The notes under the pieces were generated by a model that saw only the letters and a list, made by a program, of their open reading frames with translations, ran no database searches and was not told the origin of the DNA. From the NCBI GenBank assembly GCA_949361645.1, contig OX442425.1:217739-281738 (forward strand): a stretch of 64,000 nt of DNA, given 5' to 3'. Positions 25,901 to 36,129 of this stretch are shown piece after piece; the first letter of the stretch is position 1, and the number at the start of each line of letters is the position of its first letter. The position numbers and the translations under genes were made by a program. This DNA is from Spongilla lacustris. Lineage: Eukaryota > Porifera > Demospongiae > Spongillida > Spongillidae.

Positions 25901-26891
25901 CCATCTGCTGGAGGTTTGGGTCAGCAACCTCTGCCTGCTCAGACAAAGGTTCCACCATTTGGTCAAACACAACTGCTCTTTGCCCCCAAGGAGGCACCTC
26001 AGCAGCAGAAGTCCAGTGCTGACTATTCCGGTGATGAACTTGATATGGAGGGCATGGGGGGAGATATGGACAGTGATGGAGAGTCCATGGGTGAGTAATG
26101 GGGTTGCCTGGGGCAATAGTGTGAGGTATGGTCGATGGTCTATTTAGGCCACCATAGCTGTTGTGTAGAGGTGGTAAACTAAAGGTGTTGTGACTTTTTA
26201 TTTACATGTTGCAGTTTTTTTCTTCTCTCCTTTCCCTGTTCTGTTTCCCAGGTAACACTCAAGGAGGAGGAGTTGGTGGGTTTTCCACATTTGGCCTTGG
26301 TGGAAAACCAATTGGTGATGTGACTGCCAATCCATTTGGGAACACTATGGGTGCTCCAAAAGGTAGGTGTGGTCTTATTGCTATTATAATTGGCTACCTT
26401 CTAACACTTGCCAATTGTTTGTTTAACCCCCTTACCTCCACCTTGCTGTCTAGCTTCCACAGGCCTGTCACATGTAAGTGCGTAAATTTTGGGGATATGC
26501 ATACCATGAATGAACTTGCAATGATGTAATCATTAAATCCTGTAGACTGGACTTGGAGGGGGAGGAGGCATTCTGAAGCCACCTACAGGTGTGTGTTATA
26601 TTATATGAGACATTCTAATTGATCGGTATGGTTGGCTTCAGCTGCATGTGTTTACTTGTTGTTTAGCTTATACAGTGTTTCCTTTGGCACGCTACTTTGA
26701 GACTCTGTGTCTATGAGCATGTGTGAAGTGGTTTTTTTTTTTTCAGACAATGGGCTAAGGTATGTGTGCATGATATGTTCCATCATGCATACGCAGCGCA
26801 ATTATAATCCAGAATTTTTCCTCGTTCCTGGTTTAACTGATTTTACCTATTACTCAAAGATGTACTTTCCTGATTAGGTATACATTTATTC

Positions 26892-26922
<31 letters not shown>

Positions 26923-27281
26923 ATGTGTGTGTGTGTGTGTGCATGCATGTGCATGTGTGTGTGTGTGTGCCTTGCATTATTCAGTTAGAGTAGTATTGAA
27001 TAATATTTCAATTGTACAGGTTTAGCTGCATGATCTCTTTATGTGTACTGCTCCACTGGGCTGGACATCAGCACTAAATGATGAACTTTATTACGCACCA
27101 TGTTATTTTATTTCAGGCAGCTTTTCAGGTGGCTTGGGGGCAGCAGGGGGAGGAGGAGGGTTATTTGGCCCACAGCAGCAGTCAGGAGGGCTTCAAGGGG
27201 CGGGGCTAGGAGGCCCTAGAGCACCATTTGGGGGCACACAACAAGGTGACTACTACAGCCAGGCCCACCTCCTGATCATGC

Positions 27282-27340
<59 letters not shown>

Positions 27341-28479
27341 GGACCCTCCTCTAGGTCAGGGGTTTGGTTCGCCTCCTTCATTTGGGGCCAGGCCAACCTT
27401 CGGTAGCAGTCCTTCATTTGGTGGGGCCCCAGGATTGGGTCAGCCAATATTCCCCACCGCATCCTTGTTTGGCGGTGGACAGGGGAGTGGTCTGGGTGTG
27501 GCCGGAGGATCAGGTGGTCTCTTTGCATCAGCGTAAGTTGTTGCAACTTCATACTGTGATTACCACTTGTGCAGCTAATGATTTTCATGCCACTTTGCTC
27601 TGCTTGTGCAGCTAATGATTTTCATATCACTTTGCTCTGCTTGTACAGCTAATGATTTTCATATCACTTTGCTCTGCTTGTGCAGCTAATGATTTTCATG
27701 CCACTTTGCTCTGCTTGTGCAGCTAATGATTTTCATGCCACTTTGCTCTGCTTGTGCAGCTAATGATTTTCATATCACTTTGCTCTGCTTGTACAGCTAA
27801 TGATTTTCATATCACTTTGCTCTGCTTGTGCAGCTAATGATTTCATGCCACTCACCACACATGTGTGATTGTGCATCTAAGTGAAGTAAAACATTAGCTT
27901 TATTATAATAAAAATTGTGTGTTGTATACGATTCTTAGTTGTGGTACTGAATGTGGTGTGTAAAGATGTACTTATATGGTCTGGTTACTTTTGTCACAGA
28001 GCCACTGGCCTGTCATCCTTTGGAGCTTTGGCCCAGCAACAAGGTGTGGGGTTTGGGGGACAGTCAACTGGGTAAGTTCGTGCAGAGGGGAACAGATTGC
28101 AACAAACTTTTAAGTCACTGTTTGACAACCAGATAATCAATCGCAGCGAATTTGACTATTAAAATTACATTTCAATAGAGTTCTTTCCATCATTATATAG
28201 CGTATATAACTCATCTGTGTGCATGCACAACAGCCTTGCTATAGCATTCAAGTTAATAAGTAGTTATTTTGCCTCACTTGTTGGTCTCTTCATAATACTG
28301 ATCTTGTGGGCCCACTCTGTGTTCTGTTGGCCTGCATCCATAACTGCATGTTCTATATAAAAGTAAATATCTCCTATGGGTGTGAAGTGTAAATATTTTA
28401 CCATGTATAGAGGCACTCTCTCTTCTCACACAGGTCTGGGAACCAGCCATCTCCTCAATTCTCACAGAGAAGGATGTGA
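13956..28479 (+). CDS. NUP214: Nucleoporin NUP214, complete copy (copy A)
   Basis: Cytoplasmic-face nucleoporin used in mRNA and protein export. Exons: 13956-13979, 14049-14166, 14225-14299, 14362-14516, 14582-14630, 15466-15609, 15778-15848, 15907-15964, 16531-16646, 16756-16850, 16950-17016, 17083-17203, 17824-19776, 19840-19895, 20216-20254, 20382-20531, 20882-20952, 21025-21073, 21157-21236, 21481-21546, 21705-21780, 22276-22600, 23367-26090, 26252-26362, 27117-27245, 27355-27532, 28000-28071, 28434-28479. Phases agree, giving ~2,405 aa (human 2,090). Residues 1-~400: beta-propeller (VCWSPKGKQLAVG; PPSPVLLLYSDHGVLCPY). ~400-1015: Pro/Ser/FG linker with six tandem 26-residue FGSLPLGG units and poly-Q. 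~1016-1210: coiled coil. ~1320-2405: FG domain ending in FGSPPSFG, SSFGALAQQQ and SQRRM. Small extra exons between 26463 and 26760 are possible. Confidence 0.93.
14902..15036. mobile_element. MITE-like element in NUP214 intron 5
   Basis: Terminal inverted repeats of about 24 bp: aaccaatttctaaaa(acttct)accaggatgt on the left, acatcctggttttagaaattggtt on the right. The interior is 75-80 bp and non-coding. Confidence 0.75.
16068..16500. repeat. 20-bp pyrimidine minisatellite x~21 in NUP214 intron 8
   Basis: Unit catctctttcctctcccatc, nearly perfect, ending 30 bp before the acceptor of exon 9 (16531), so it forms a very long polypyrimidine tract. Reading it gives repetitive ORFs of up to 279 codons on both strands; these are not genes. 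Confidence 0.95.
17205..17330. repeat. 22-bp minisatellite x5 after NUP214 exon 12
   Basis: Unit atcacatgagagcagtgcatag starts 6 nt inside the donor of exon 12 (GTGAGAG at 17204). Confidence 0.9.
17440..17795. repeat. ~31-bp tandem repeat (acatacaaggtacatagatacacgtgt)
   Basis: About ten imperfect copies in NUP214 intron 12, upstream of exon 13. Confidence 0.85.
18229..18640 (+). repeat. NUP214: Coding VNTR in NUP214: six 26-residue FG units
   Basis: Six in-frame 78-bp units encode FGSLPLGGGIRPPTPATTPA plus STAPQP/L. Each unit carries one FG motif. This part lies upstream of the duplicated segment and exists only in copy A. Confidence 0.85.
19457..19553 (+). repeat. NUP214: Poly-Q (CAG/CAA) tract in NUP214 exon 13
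   Basis: About 30 glutamines interrupted by R and L, coded by mixed CAA and CAG. The homologous tract at 35628-35679 in copy B is shorter and rich in CAA. The duplication breakpoint lies only ~20 bp upstream of it. Confidence 0.9.
20520..20760. repeat. ~32-bp minisatellite made of NUP214 exon 16 end plus donor
   Basis: Unit ggctgaagtggaggtatgct tcagggggag repeats the last codons of exon 16 (GCT GAA GTG GAG, end 20531) with the donor GTATGC, six to eight times, with internal deletions. The copy-B counterpart is at 36776-36965. Confidence 0.88.
21541..21650. repeat. GA-rich VNTR after NUP214 exon 20
   Basis: ggggctggggaggtggagga units begin at the exon 20 donor (AAAG|GTGAGG). In copy B (37750-38010) the array is longer and its unit has gained 'ggctcaggatg'. 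Confidence 0.85.
21790..22065. repeat. 20-bp minisatellite x~14 in NUP214 intron 21 (copy A)
   Basis: Unit gtatatgtacagtacatgtg; each unit contains the palindrome of tgtacagtaca type. It starts 10 nt after the exon 21 donor. Copy B has ~47 units at 38163-39110. Confidence 0.95.
22590..22975. repeat. ~33-bp minisatellite made of NUP214 exon 22 end plus donor
   Basis: About ten copies of gtcagagcaggtgagggagg followed by gagggtcctttgg. The first 10 bases are the end of exon 22 (exon ends at 22600) and GTGAGG is its donor, so every unit recreates an exon-like end and splice site. Copies B (39560-39750) and C (44915-45145) have their own arrays. Confidence 0.9.
23175..23345. repeat. ~37-bp pyrimidine-rich repeat before NUP214 exon 23
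   Basis: cttgctgatgaccaccttcc cctcctccccttccccc units end ~20 bp before the acceptor at 23366. Similar arrays of different length precede the same exon in B (40045-40130) and C (45355-45495). Confidence 0.85.
25030..25670 (+). repeat. NUP214: Coding VNTRs in NUP214 exon 23: TSTQSGAPL (27 bp) and TAAQAPP (21 bp)
   Basis: Two adjacent in-frame arrays: about nine 9-residue TSTQSGAPL units, then about sixteen 7-residue TA(A/T)QAPP units. No FG dipeptide occurs inside, so this is an FG-free spacer in the FG domain. Homologous arrays in B (41825-42420) and C (47255-48015) differ in unit number but stay in phase. Confidence 0.92.
27585..27850. repeat. ~38-bp minisatellite x7, only in copy A
   Basis: Unit ttgtgcagctaatgattttc atgccactttgctctgc lies in the intron after exon 27. 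Copy C has a single unit at ~49968-49992, so the array grew in copy A (or collapsed in C). Confidence 0.9.
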
Positions 28480-28509
28480 ATTAATTTTTTTTTCTCATGT
28501 GTGTAGTGT

Positions 28510-28797
28510 GTTCTACCTGCATAATGTTGTCCTCTGATGCCTTCTTTATGATTACTGTGTAATGGTTTCCTCTGATGCCTTCTCTATGATTACTACATAA
28601 TGGTTTCCTCTGATGCCTTCTTTATGATTGCTACCTAATGGTTTCCTCTGATGCCTTCTCTATGATTACTACATAATGGTTTCCTCTGATGCCTTCTCTA
28701 TGATTACTACATAATGGTTTCCTCTGATGCCTTTTTTATGATTACTACATAATGGTTTCCTCTGATGCCTTCTCTATGATTACTACATAATGGTTTC
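28510..28797. repeat. ~38-bp minisatellite x~8 downstream of NUP214 copy A
   Basis: Unit tgattactacataatggttt cctctgatgccttctcta. The homologous 3' flank of copy C (50690-50775) has two units. Confidence 0.92.
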
Positions 28798-29284
28798 CTT
28801 TTCCTCTCAATAACATGCACTATCAAACAATAAGGGAGGATTCTTCAAGCTAGTAGTAAAGGCTTTTGACAGTAGTTAAGTTCCAGTTAACTAATGATGT
28901 TCTGTTTGTTGCGCAGTTAAGCTAAATAAATTCATTAACTTTTCCTTATTCTTTCAGTTAAGTTATAGCCTGGTTTTTGCCACAACCCAGTTAAGTTAAG
29001 TTGACAATCTATTTAAACAGTCACACGAAGTTTATTATATAGTTCAACCGAATTGGCATTCAAGATTGCGCTCTTCAATTTCTTTCTGCTTCAAATCGCA
29101 TAGCCTGCTCTAGAAAAAAAAATGCTCAGAACTGGCTGAATTAATTAATATTTCCTTCTATTTTTAGAAGAAAAAATGGTCTGCTCTTTTCTTTGGATCC
29201 AAAACTCCAGTGGATCACACTCCTTAGCCAATCTTGGTATTGTCTGATATGATTCCATTTAGTGTATTGGGCCAGTATTATACA

Positions 29285-29709
29285 TTAACCTCTATCACCC
29301 CGAACTTGGTCCTCAATTGAGGACCACCTCTGAAAATGCATTTTCTCCCCTAAACAAATCACGATCTTTCATCCCACTGCAAAGCGGCAGGATTTCATTT
29401 GGAGGGTTTAAGCATCCATTGCAAAACATAATGATTCCATTTGTGCCAAAGTTCACTTTGCACTTACTCTGAACTTTGTCGCGCGGATCTTGAGTTGTTC
29501 TTGCTCTTTGCGGTTCGCGTGCGGGAGACGCTAATTAGCGGCTGCCTTTCACTCGACGTATGTGACAGTAGGTTTGAGAGCCAAGAAAGTATAACACGTG
29601 CAAACCTTATCCACTGTGTTAAAAGGCACGTGATCCGTAAAAGTTATTGCTAAATGACTTTTTGTTAGATTTGGTCCTCAATTGAGAACCAAAGGGTGAT
29701 AGCGGTTAA
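29285..29709. mobile_element. piggyBac-type MITE with TTAA ends
   Basis: TTAA at 29285-29288 and at 29706-29709 flank ~39-bp inverted ends: cctctatcacccc...ggtcctcaattgagga on the left, tcctcaattgag...gggtgatagcgg on the right. The 417-bp interior has no transposase. TTAA duplication is the piggyBac hallmark (established knowledge); assignment to that superfamily is inference. Confidence 0.8.
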
Positions 29710-29841
29710 GACAAGATATACAAAATTTGATTAGATTAAAATTGATATTGTAGGATTTGTATTTATTAAAAAGTAAAGAAACAATGGATTCATAAAGTTA
29801 GACAATGTGTTGACAACCACTGGTCAGACGGCAACTTTGCT

Positions 29842-31590
29842 TTGCTTAAAGTAGATATGACCAACGCCTTCAATCTGGTATCCAGGCAGACCTTCCATGA
29901 GGAGTGCTCCAAACACTTCCCTGAGCTCCTGTCATGGTCTTCTTGGTGTTATGGTCGCCACCCATCATTATGGCATGTAATGGGCATACTGTCTTCAGAG
30001 GTAGGAGTTCAGCAGGGCGATCCTCTCGGTCCTCTTCTCTTCTCTGTAGCTCTGCAAAAGCTGATTTTGTCCATCCACAATGACAAATCCTGCACTGACT
30101 TGCAGCTGAATGTTTGGTACTTAGATGATGGAGTCTTGGCTGGTCACCCAACATCTGTATCCCGAGCTCTAGACATCATACAATCAGATGGTCCCCCTCT
30201 AGGCTTCCATGTGAATTTGAAGAAATGTGAGCTGCTTAGCCCCAGTGACATGTCCTTGTTTCCCACCTCTATTCCATCGTCCCACATTCCAAACTTCGAA
30301 CTACTTGGAGTACCAATTGGTGACACAGCATTCTGCTCTAGCTTCATTGCCAGAAAATGTTCCAGTCCCTCAGCACTTCTATATCTCACCTGGAAGACAT
30401 TGGATCTTCAGACCCTCATGTTGCCCTCAGTCTCCTCCGTCATTGTGCCTCCTTTGCAAAATAATACACCTTGCTAGAGGCACACCTTCCATATCTGCGG
30501 TTGAGGCCTTAAAGAACTTCGATCTTGCGGTTGCTAACTGCTTCACTAAATGCACAGGCCTAGATTTGTCAGTAGATGCTTGGAAGCAAGCACAACTGAG
30601 CCCACGTAGAGGAGGCCTAAAATGCACCCCCTTTCTATCCATGCCCCGGCTGCCTTTATCTCTTCACTATGCAGTTCTGAATCAGCCACCCCACTCCACC
30701 CCCATCTCACCAGCTCAATCATTTTATTCAACAACTGTGTTCCACTCCCTGAAGCTGTATCGGTCCACTCTCTGCTGTCCAACTTTCTGATGTAATAGAA
30801 GACTCACAGTTCACTAGCCTTTACAACTCAATGTCCTGTGCTATTAAACAAAGCACGACTTCTCTCAGTGTCCTCCCCTCATGCCTCTGCCTGGCTCTCA
30901 GTTGTCCCTTCTGAAGTCATGAGACTTCACCTCAACCCTTGTGAGCTCAACACTGCTGTCAAGTGGTGGTTGGGTTTAAATCCACATTCTGGGAATGACT
31001 CTCCTCAGACTTGCCCACTTGCCCAGGGAGCATGCTGGACCCACTGTGTCACCATAGTGTCACCTGCAAGCGTGGGGGGGATGTGACCAATTGCCATAAC
31101 CTGTTGCACAATGCAGTCCACGAGGCATGTCGCCAGGCATCCTTGTCAGTTCGCTTGGAAGCAGGTGGTGGTTTAGGTAAGGACAAGGCTCTCACCCGTC
31201 CAGCTGATGTGCTGCTTTCTAACCCCAGGGGTTCTGCTAGTGCTGCATATGATATTACTGTTACCTCATTGCTTAATCCCTCAATTATTTTGGAAGCGGG
31301 AGTTTCAGCAGGATCAGCAGCCAAAGCAGCAGAGGTGCATAAACACTCGAAGTATGATGTCAAGTGCTCTGAACTAGGGTGGCGGTGCACTCCCATAGCT
31401 GTGGAAACCTACGGAGCATGGGGAGCTGAAGCATGCAGCACCTTCTCTTTTATTGCTTCCCAGATTGCCATCATGACCAACAAATCAAAGTCAATGATAC
31501 TGTCCAACTTATGTGGCAAACTGAGTATCATCCTTGTCAGGTCTAATGCCAGAGCCATAATGTTGATCCCTGATGCCGGCTGCTGGAGGT
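29842..31590 (+). mobile_element. Decayed non-LTR-type reverse transcriptase with C-terminal nuclease-like region
   Basis: A first frame (29842-30477) has DMTNAFNLVSRQ, GVQQGDPLGPLLFSVALQ and the catalytic box YLDDG. After frame breaks near 30230-30790, a further frame (31011-31560) has CHHSVTCKRGGDV, RPADVLLSNPRG, AAYDITVTSLL and GWRCTPIAVETYGAWG, the conserved zinc-finger and restriction-like C-terminal block of such elements. The 5' end is missing. At least two frame changes make it inactive. The exact clade is not decided. Confidence 0.75.
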
Positions 31591-31829
31591 TTCTCGGAGA
31601 ACATTTAATAATAATTATAACAATAATGTATATAGGTGGTAGGTATCTTATTATAATATATTATAGCATAATTTATGGAAATTATGCGTTCATAAATTCA
31701 TAATAATTACAGACCTACATCAGTTTAGCTAGTTTTGCTAAATAGTGTAGGTTTGTAATGTATATAACACTCCGATCCATCAGACAGATCCAATGCAGAG
31801 ACAGAACTTCCAAGATTACTTTCATACAT

Positions 31830-32345
31830 GTACAGTATCCACAACCATCCACACATTTTTTGTACTATTCCATTTCTAGTTACATATCTGCTTCTGGCCA
31901 CATCACCCTTTTGAATCTAAACTTTTTTTTTTGGCCCAGGGTAAAACGGAGTCTTTTTAAAATTGGGAATTTTGCCGTAAAACTATTTTTGTGTTAGCCG
32001 GGAAACAAGGAACTCGGGAAGTGTCGTAGTTCTGTCATTGCCGGAAAGTGCGCTCACGAAGCTGCAAAAAATTTCCAACCCAAACATCAGCCTTTCGATG
32101 GTGCAACAGCGCCCATTTCTCCACCTCTTGCAGTTTTGCGAGTGCACTTTCAATGACGGGACTACGACACTTGGAAAAAAAAAAACTCGAGATCCTTGTT
32201 TCCTAACACAAATAGAGTTTTATGGCAAAATTCGCAATATCAAAGACTCCGTTTTATCCCTTTTTTATGTTTGGATTAAATAGAGTGTGGTGTCCAGAAG
32301 CAGATATGTAACTAGAAATGAAATGTGTGGATGGTCACAGTATAG
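31830..32345. mobile_element. ~500-bp foldback (long palindrome) element
   Basis: The two halves are imperfect reverse complements: ccatccacacatttt...tttctagttacatatctgctt on the left (31846-31893), aagcagatatgtaactagaaa...gtgtggatgg on the right (32299-32334). Further in, gggtaaaacggagtcttt pairs with aaagactccgttttatccc. Arms are ~230 bp with a loop of ~60-70 bp, without an evident protein. Confidence 0.8.
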
Positions 32346-32570
32346 GTACTTATTATAATAGTTTAGGCACTATAGGTGTTTTTTTGCAGAAGATTTGCAT
32401 TTCAAGTTGTCTAGTTTTCAATTTACTGTATCTTCTTTATGCTCACACCATCATGCATTTGCAACACGTCGAGATTTGACAAATGTGTATGGTACCATAC
32501 AAAATTGTAGCTGCAGCATTACATGGTCAAAAATGGGACACCTGGAAATGCTTTCTATTTAGGACAGCTT

Positions 32571-33100
32571 TGCCAACCATTCATACAGAACACAGATCGA
32601 TTGCGTTCAGGACAAATGTCTGTGGAATCAGGGCCGACGCCGCCGTTGAAGCAGGTGCGGCCATGGCCGCACCACTTTTTTCAGACTTCGGCTTTTTTTA
32701 ATTTTATAATGTTACTCGTATGCATGTTAATAGTCTTCTTTTGTGTGAGTTAAATCAAATCAATATCGATATTCTACCAATTGTTAACCAACCGAAGCAT
32801 CAGTTTCACATTTCCGAAATGTTCATTTGGCCAGTAAAAAAAAAAAACAACTGTTTGGCGATGCTTTCAATCACGTAGTTCAACTCCAATCCGTGCATGG
32901 TAGTATTATGATGAAGCTCGTAATCTAGCGTTTTGTCATGTGTATATATATGACAGCTCAGAGAGACGGTAGACTGTGCATGAATATTAAAAGACGGGGT
33001 TTTCCAACTGGCAAGGCGCTACCATCAGATTACAAAAATCTGATGGTACCATCGTGCATGAGGTTGTGGATGATCTGTGTTCTGCATATGAATGGTTGGC
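32571..33100. mobile_element. Inverted-repeat-flanked segment (~530 bp), unclassified
   Basis: ccaaccattcatacagaacacagatc (from 32574) is matched in reverse at 33071-33098. A perfect small hairpin, taccatcagatt/aatctgatggta, lies inside at 33021-33049, and a palindromic tgcggccatggccgca at ~32656. No transposase is seen, so this could be a non-autonomous DNA element. Confidence 0.5.
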
Positions 33101-33895
33101 AAAAAATTAACATTTTTTTATAATATGCACTAGGTCCCATATTAATTCAGCTCTATGGTGGAGGAGCTATCCTAGAGGGGATAGCTGTAGCATTGGCCCA
33201 GACAAGGTTGAGATTCAACTGGCCATAGATCTCGTTCAGTAGGATGGACTTTGCCCGGCACATAGAAGTGCCGGGCAAGTATGCATGGAGGCTACTGCGG
33301 AGATGATGGCAGTGGCCCAAGATCCATATGAATAATAATAATAATGCTCCATCTCACCTGGCACAGTCCACTATGGCAGCAGGTGCTGTCGCCATGCAGT
33401 CAGGCTGAGGACTGGGAAAAGGCCAAATACTCGTATCTGGAGGGACACCCGGACATACGTTTCACCCCTCTTGCCTATGAAACATCAGGTGTATAGTTGG
33501 CCCTCTTTCCCTGCATGATATTCCTGAAGGAGCTCGGTCAAGCTAGGTCACAGGCTCTCAGCCACAACTGGTGACACAAAAAGCTACAGCTACCTGCTCC
33601 AACGTCTTTCAGTGGCTGTACAAAGGGGCAATGCTGCCTCCATAGTAGGAACACTTTTTTTCTTTCCAGTACTGACTTTTAGGGGTGGTGGTTTATTAAT
33701 GGTTTTTTAGTGTGTTAATATAATTATACTTATATATGTATGTTGTATCGCGATTGTTAGAGTATTATAAAAAATAATAAATAGCATTACAAACCATAAT
33801 AATAAATATTAATAAAAGGACTAACTATTCTACCACACCTGTTTATTTGCACTATGCCAGTTCCTATTTGTGATCACCTGTATCTTCAACAGCGA
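33101..33895. other. Spacer without recognised gene
   Basis: Unique-looking sequence with a short palindrome (cccggcac...gtgccggg, 33254-33278). I see no coding or RNA signal. The AT-rich part from 33700 may be 3' flank of the minus-strand ORF. Confidence 0.5.
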
Positions 33896-34627
33896 CTAAA
33901 TCATATTCAAAACGATTGCAACATTTGGTACCGTTACTGGTAGGGGATTTTCAGGCCCATGGCTCGGATTATTCCTAATACTCGATGGATTTGAGGTTGT
34001 GTACTTTGCTTCTAAAGTTAATGTCGCCTGCACCAAACGCCTTTCCCATGTAATCACCTTTTTTACAAAACCACCCAAGAACAGCTCGCTACCAGTATTC
34101 CATTTCTGTTCGAATGCTTTAGAAATATTGTTGTACTCAAGCTGTGAAACAACTCGAAGTTCGGTAGTCGAAAGGTCCCCATTGTTCCACATTTTTTTTC
34201 CTGCCGCCGCCGGGTAGTTATGGGATAGCAGCTCCAAGAGCGGTTTCCGTCTGAGCTTGGTACCAACTAGTTCGCGAACAAATGCTTCTGTGTCGACGAC
34301 GTCATCATCACCCTCTTCATCTTCTCCGAGTTTTAGGTCCCGAGGAATCAGCCCGATAAGATCGGGAAATTTCGCTTTCCGACTTTTTATGTTTCTAAGC
34401 CATTCAGACGAAGCAGCATCCTTTGCATTGCTTGGATATCCACCGTTCATGATCGTACTGGTAACTCGTGTCCAGGCAAACATGTGCTGATACAGCCGTC
34501 TGCTCAGTGCCGGCCAACTACCTTCAACCATGCCAACTTGTACTACATGAGGATGCTTGTCGTCTTCAGTGATAGTGATTTGCAAGGGAACTTTAAGCAT
34601 ATAGATAAAACCGTCCCAATCCGTCAT
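33896..34627 (-). CDS. Orphan ORF, 243 aa, unknown function
   Basis: Intronless frame from ATG 34627 (MTDWDGFIYMLK) to a stop at 33896. Composition is that of a globular protein, not a repeat: mixed hydrophobic and charged residues, a central acidic loop (GEDEEGDDD), and a Pro/Ser-rich end (NPSSIRNNPSHGPENPLP). No signal peptide or membrane helix. I do not recognise the family. The upstream 34650-34770 is GC/CpG-richer than its surroundings (cgggcgcggggcgcc), as a promoter might be. It sits among mobile elements, so it may be an element-encoded or captured protein. Confidence 0.45.
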   Translation of the reverse strand: MTDWDGFIYMLKVPLQITITEDDKHPHVVQVGMVEGSWPALSRRLYQHMFAWTRVTSTIMNGGYPSNAKDAASSEWLRNIKSRKAKFPDLIGLIPRDLKLGEDEEGDDDVVDTEAFVRELVGTKLRRKPLLELLSHNYPAAAGKKMWNNGDLSTTELRVVSQLEYNNISKAFEQKWNTGSELFLGGFVKKVITWERRLVQATLTLEAKYTTSNPSSIRNNPSHGPENPLPVTVPNVAIVLNMI

Positions 34628-34779
34628 TTCACCAAGCTTTTTCAACTATGCATGCACGCAGCAACGTCTTAAATGTATACATACCCGTAGCTGCTCACGC
34701 GATGGAAACGCATACCGGGCGCGGGGCGCCAAAATGCATTGCGATGTGTGCTGGACAATAAGCGGCCGAGGAAAGGCGC

Positions 34780-35465
34780 TTAGTTTATTCATGGTATATA
34801 ATACAATTATATAACAATAATTATCAACTCCAGGGCCATTCTATCTAGAGTATGTGTTTGATTTTGTATATAATATATCAGTGTATTTGTGTATGTCCAT
34901 TTATCCAATAATAGGGACAGTTTCGGACTCGCATATATACCGGTAGTAAAACTGCTGTGCCTGCATGCATGCCAGTAAGGACACCATTAATTATTTGCAT
35001 GTGCAAGAAAAAGTACATATATGCAGCACTGGCCTTCAACAAGGAATCCATTTAGGTTCTGGTTCTTAAAGACCTTCATGATGCCCAATTATTGTGATAT
35101 ACACCTATCGTTGAGTCTGACAAAAAATGAGTATATCAACTACCGGGTACATGTATTATTAAAAAAATGTTATAAAAATGGCATTACGTTTGAATTGCTA
35201 TAACTTTCGAACGGTTAAAGCTATCAACTTACTATTTTCGGCACTTCATACCACACAATTTATCTATGGTAAACTGTATTTTGGGGTCTTGAACATGCTC
35301 CATGTCAGTATAGCGACATCCGATACCCCAAGGGGTTCAAACTCGCCCTAACTTTCGGCAGGAATACTCAAATCGCTCCAAATTCGGTTTGTACATAAAG
35401 AGGTCTCTTAGCTATTGAGTTGTTCTGTTCGTTAATTTTCATGCCATCTGCTACAGAGATACAGT
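34780..35465. other. AT-rich spacer, no gene seen
   Basis: No ORF with meaningful composition and no clear repeat. It separates the orphan ORF from the MITE at the edge of NUP214 copy B. Confidence 0.5.
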
Positions 35466-35604
35466 TGAACAAACTACGTGCACGTTTTCGCGCTCGATTC
35501 CCGCCAATGATTTGAGCAAATCGCGTCCCGCTCAATGTATGGGGAGGCGGTGGTTATATCATTGGCGCGAATCAAGCGGGAAAACGTGCAAAGTTGTTTA
35601 TAGA
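35466..35604. mobile_element. MITE-like element abutting the NUP214 copy-B breakpoint
   Basis: ~43-bp inverted ends: aacaaactacgtgcacgttt...cgccaatgat on the left and atcattggcgcgaatcaagc...acgtgcaaagttgttt on the right, enclosing ~50 bp. It stops 2-3 bases before homology to NUP214 begins (35607). Confidence 0.75.
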
Positions 35605-36129
35605 CAACTGTCACCACCTCACTAGGGCAACAACAACAGCAACAACAACAACAACAACAACAACAACAGCAGCAGCAGCTGCTAGGTCTCAAGAAAGCAG
35701 CTGTGCAGGCCACAGGAAGCTCTGTGTCACAGCAGCCCCTCGCTTCTGGTGGCTTGATGGGGGCACCAGCTTTTGATTTGCCTCCTTCCAATCAGCCCAT
35801 TTTGAGATCAACACCAAAACAAGCTTTACCAGTGGGGTGCCTGCATTGGGACAAAAGGGCGCCACTTCTACTGGAGGAGTGGCACACAGAACCAGTGAGT
35901 TGGGCTGACCTTCCTTTAATGGTTGCCTTCTTCATGTGCCCCTCTACGTCTGAATAGTTGGGAAGAGCCAGAGGGATGACAGTACTGATAGCAGAGAGCA
36001 GGAGGATGGGGAGGTGAGCGCATAGGATGGATGGGGGGTGATGCATGTGGAAGAGGATAAGATGAATGCATGTGTGTTGGGGGTGAGTGTATGTGGAGGG
36101 TGTGAGTAGTGAGTGCATGTGTGGGTGGG

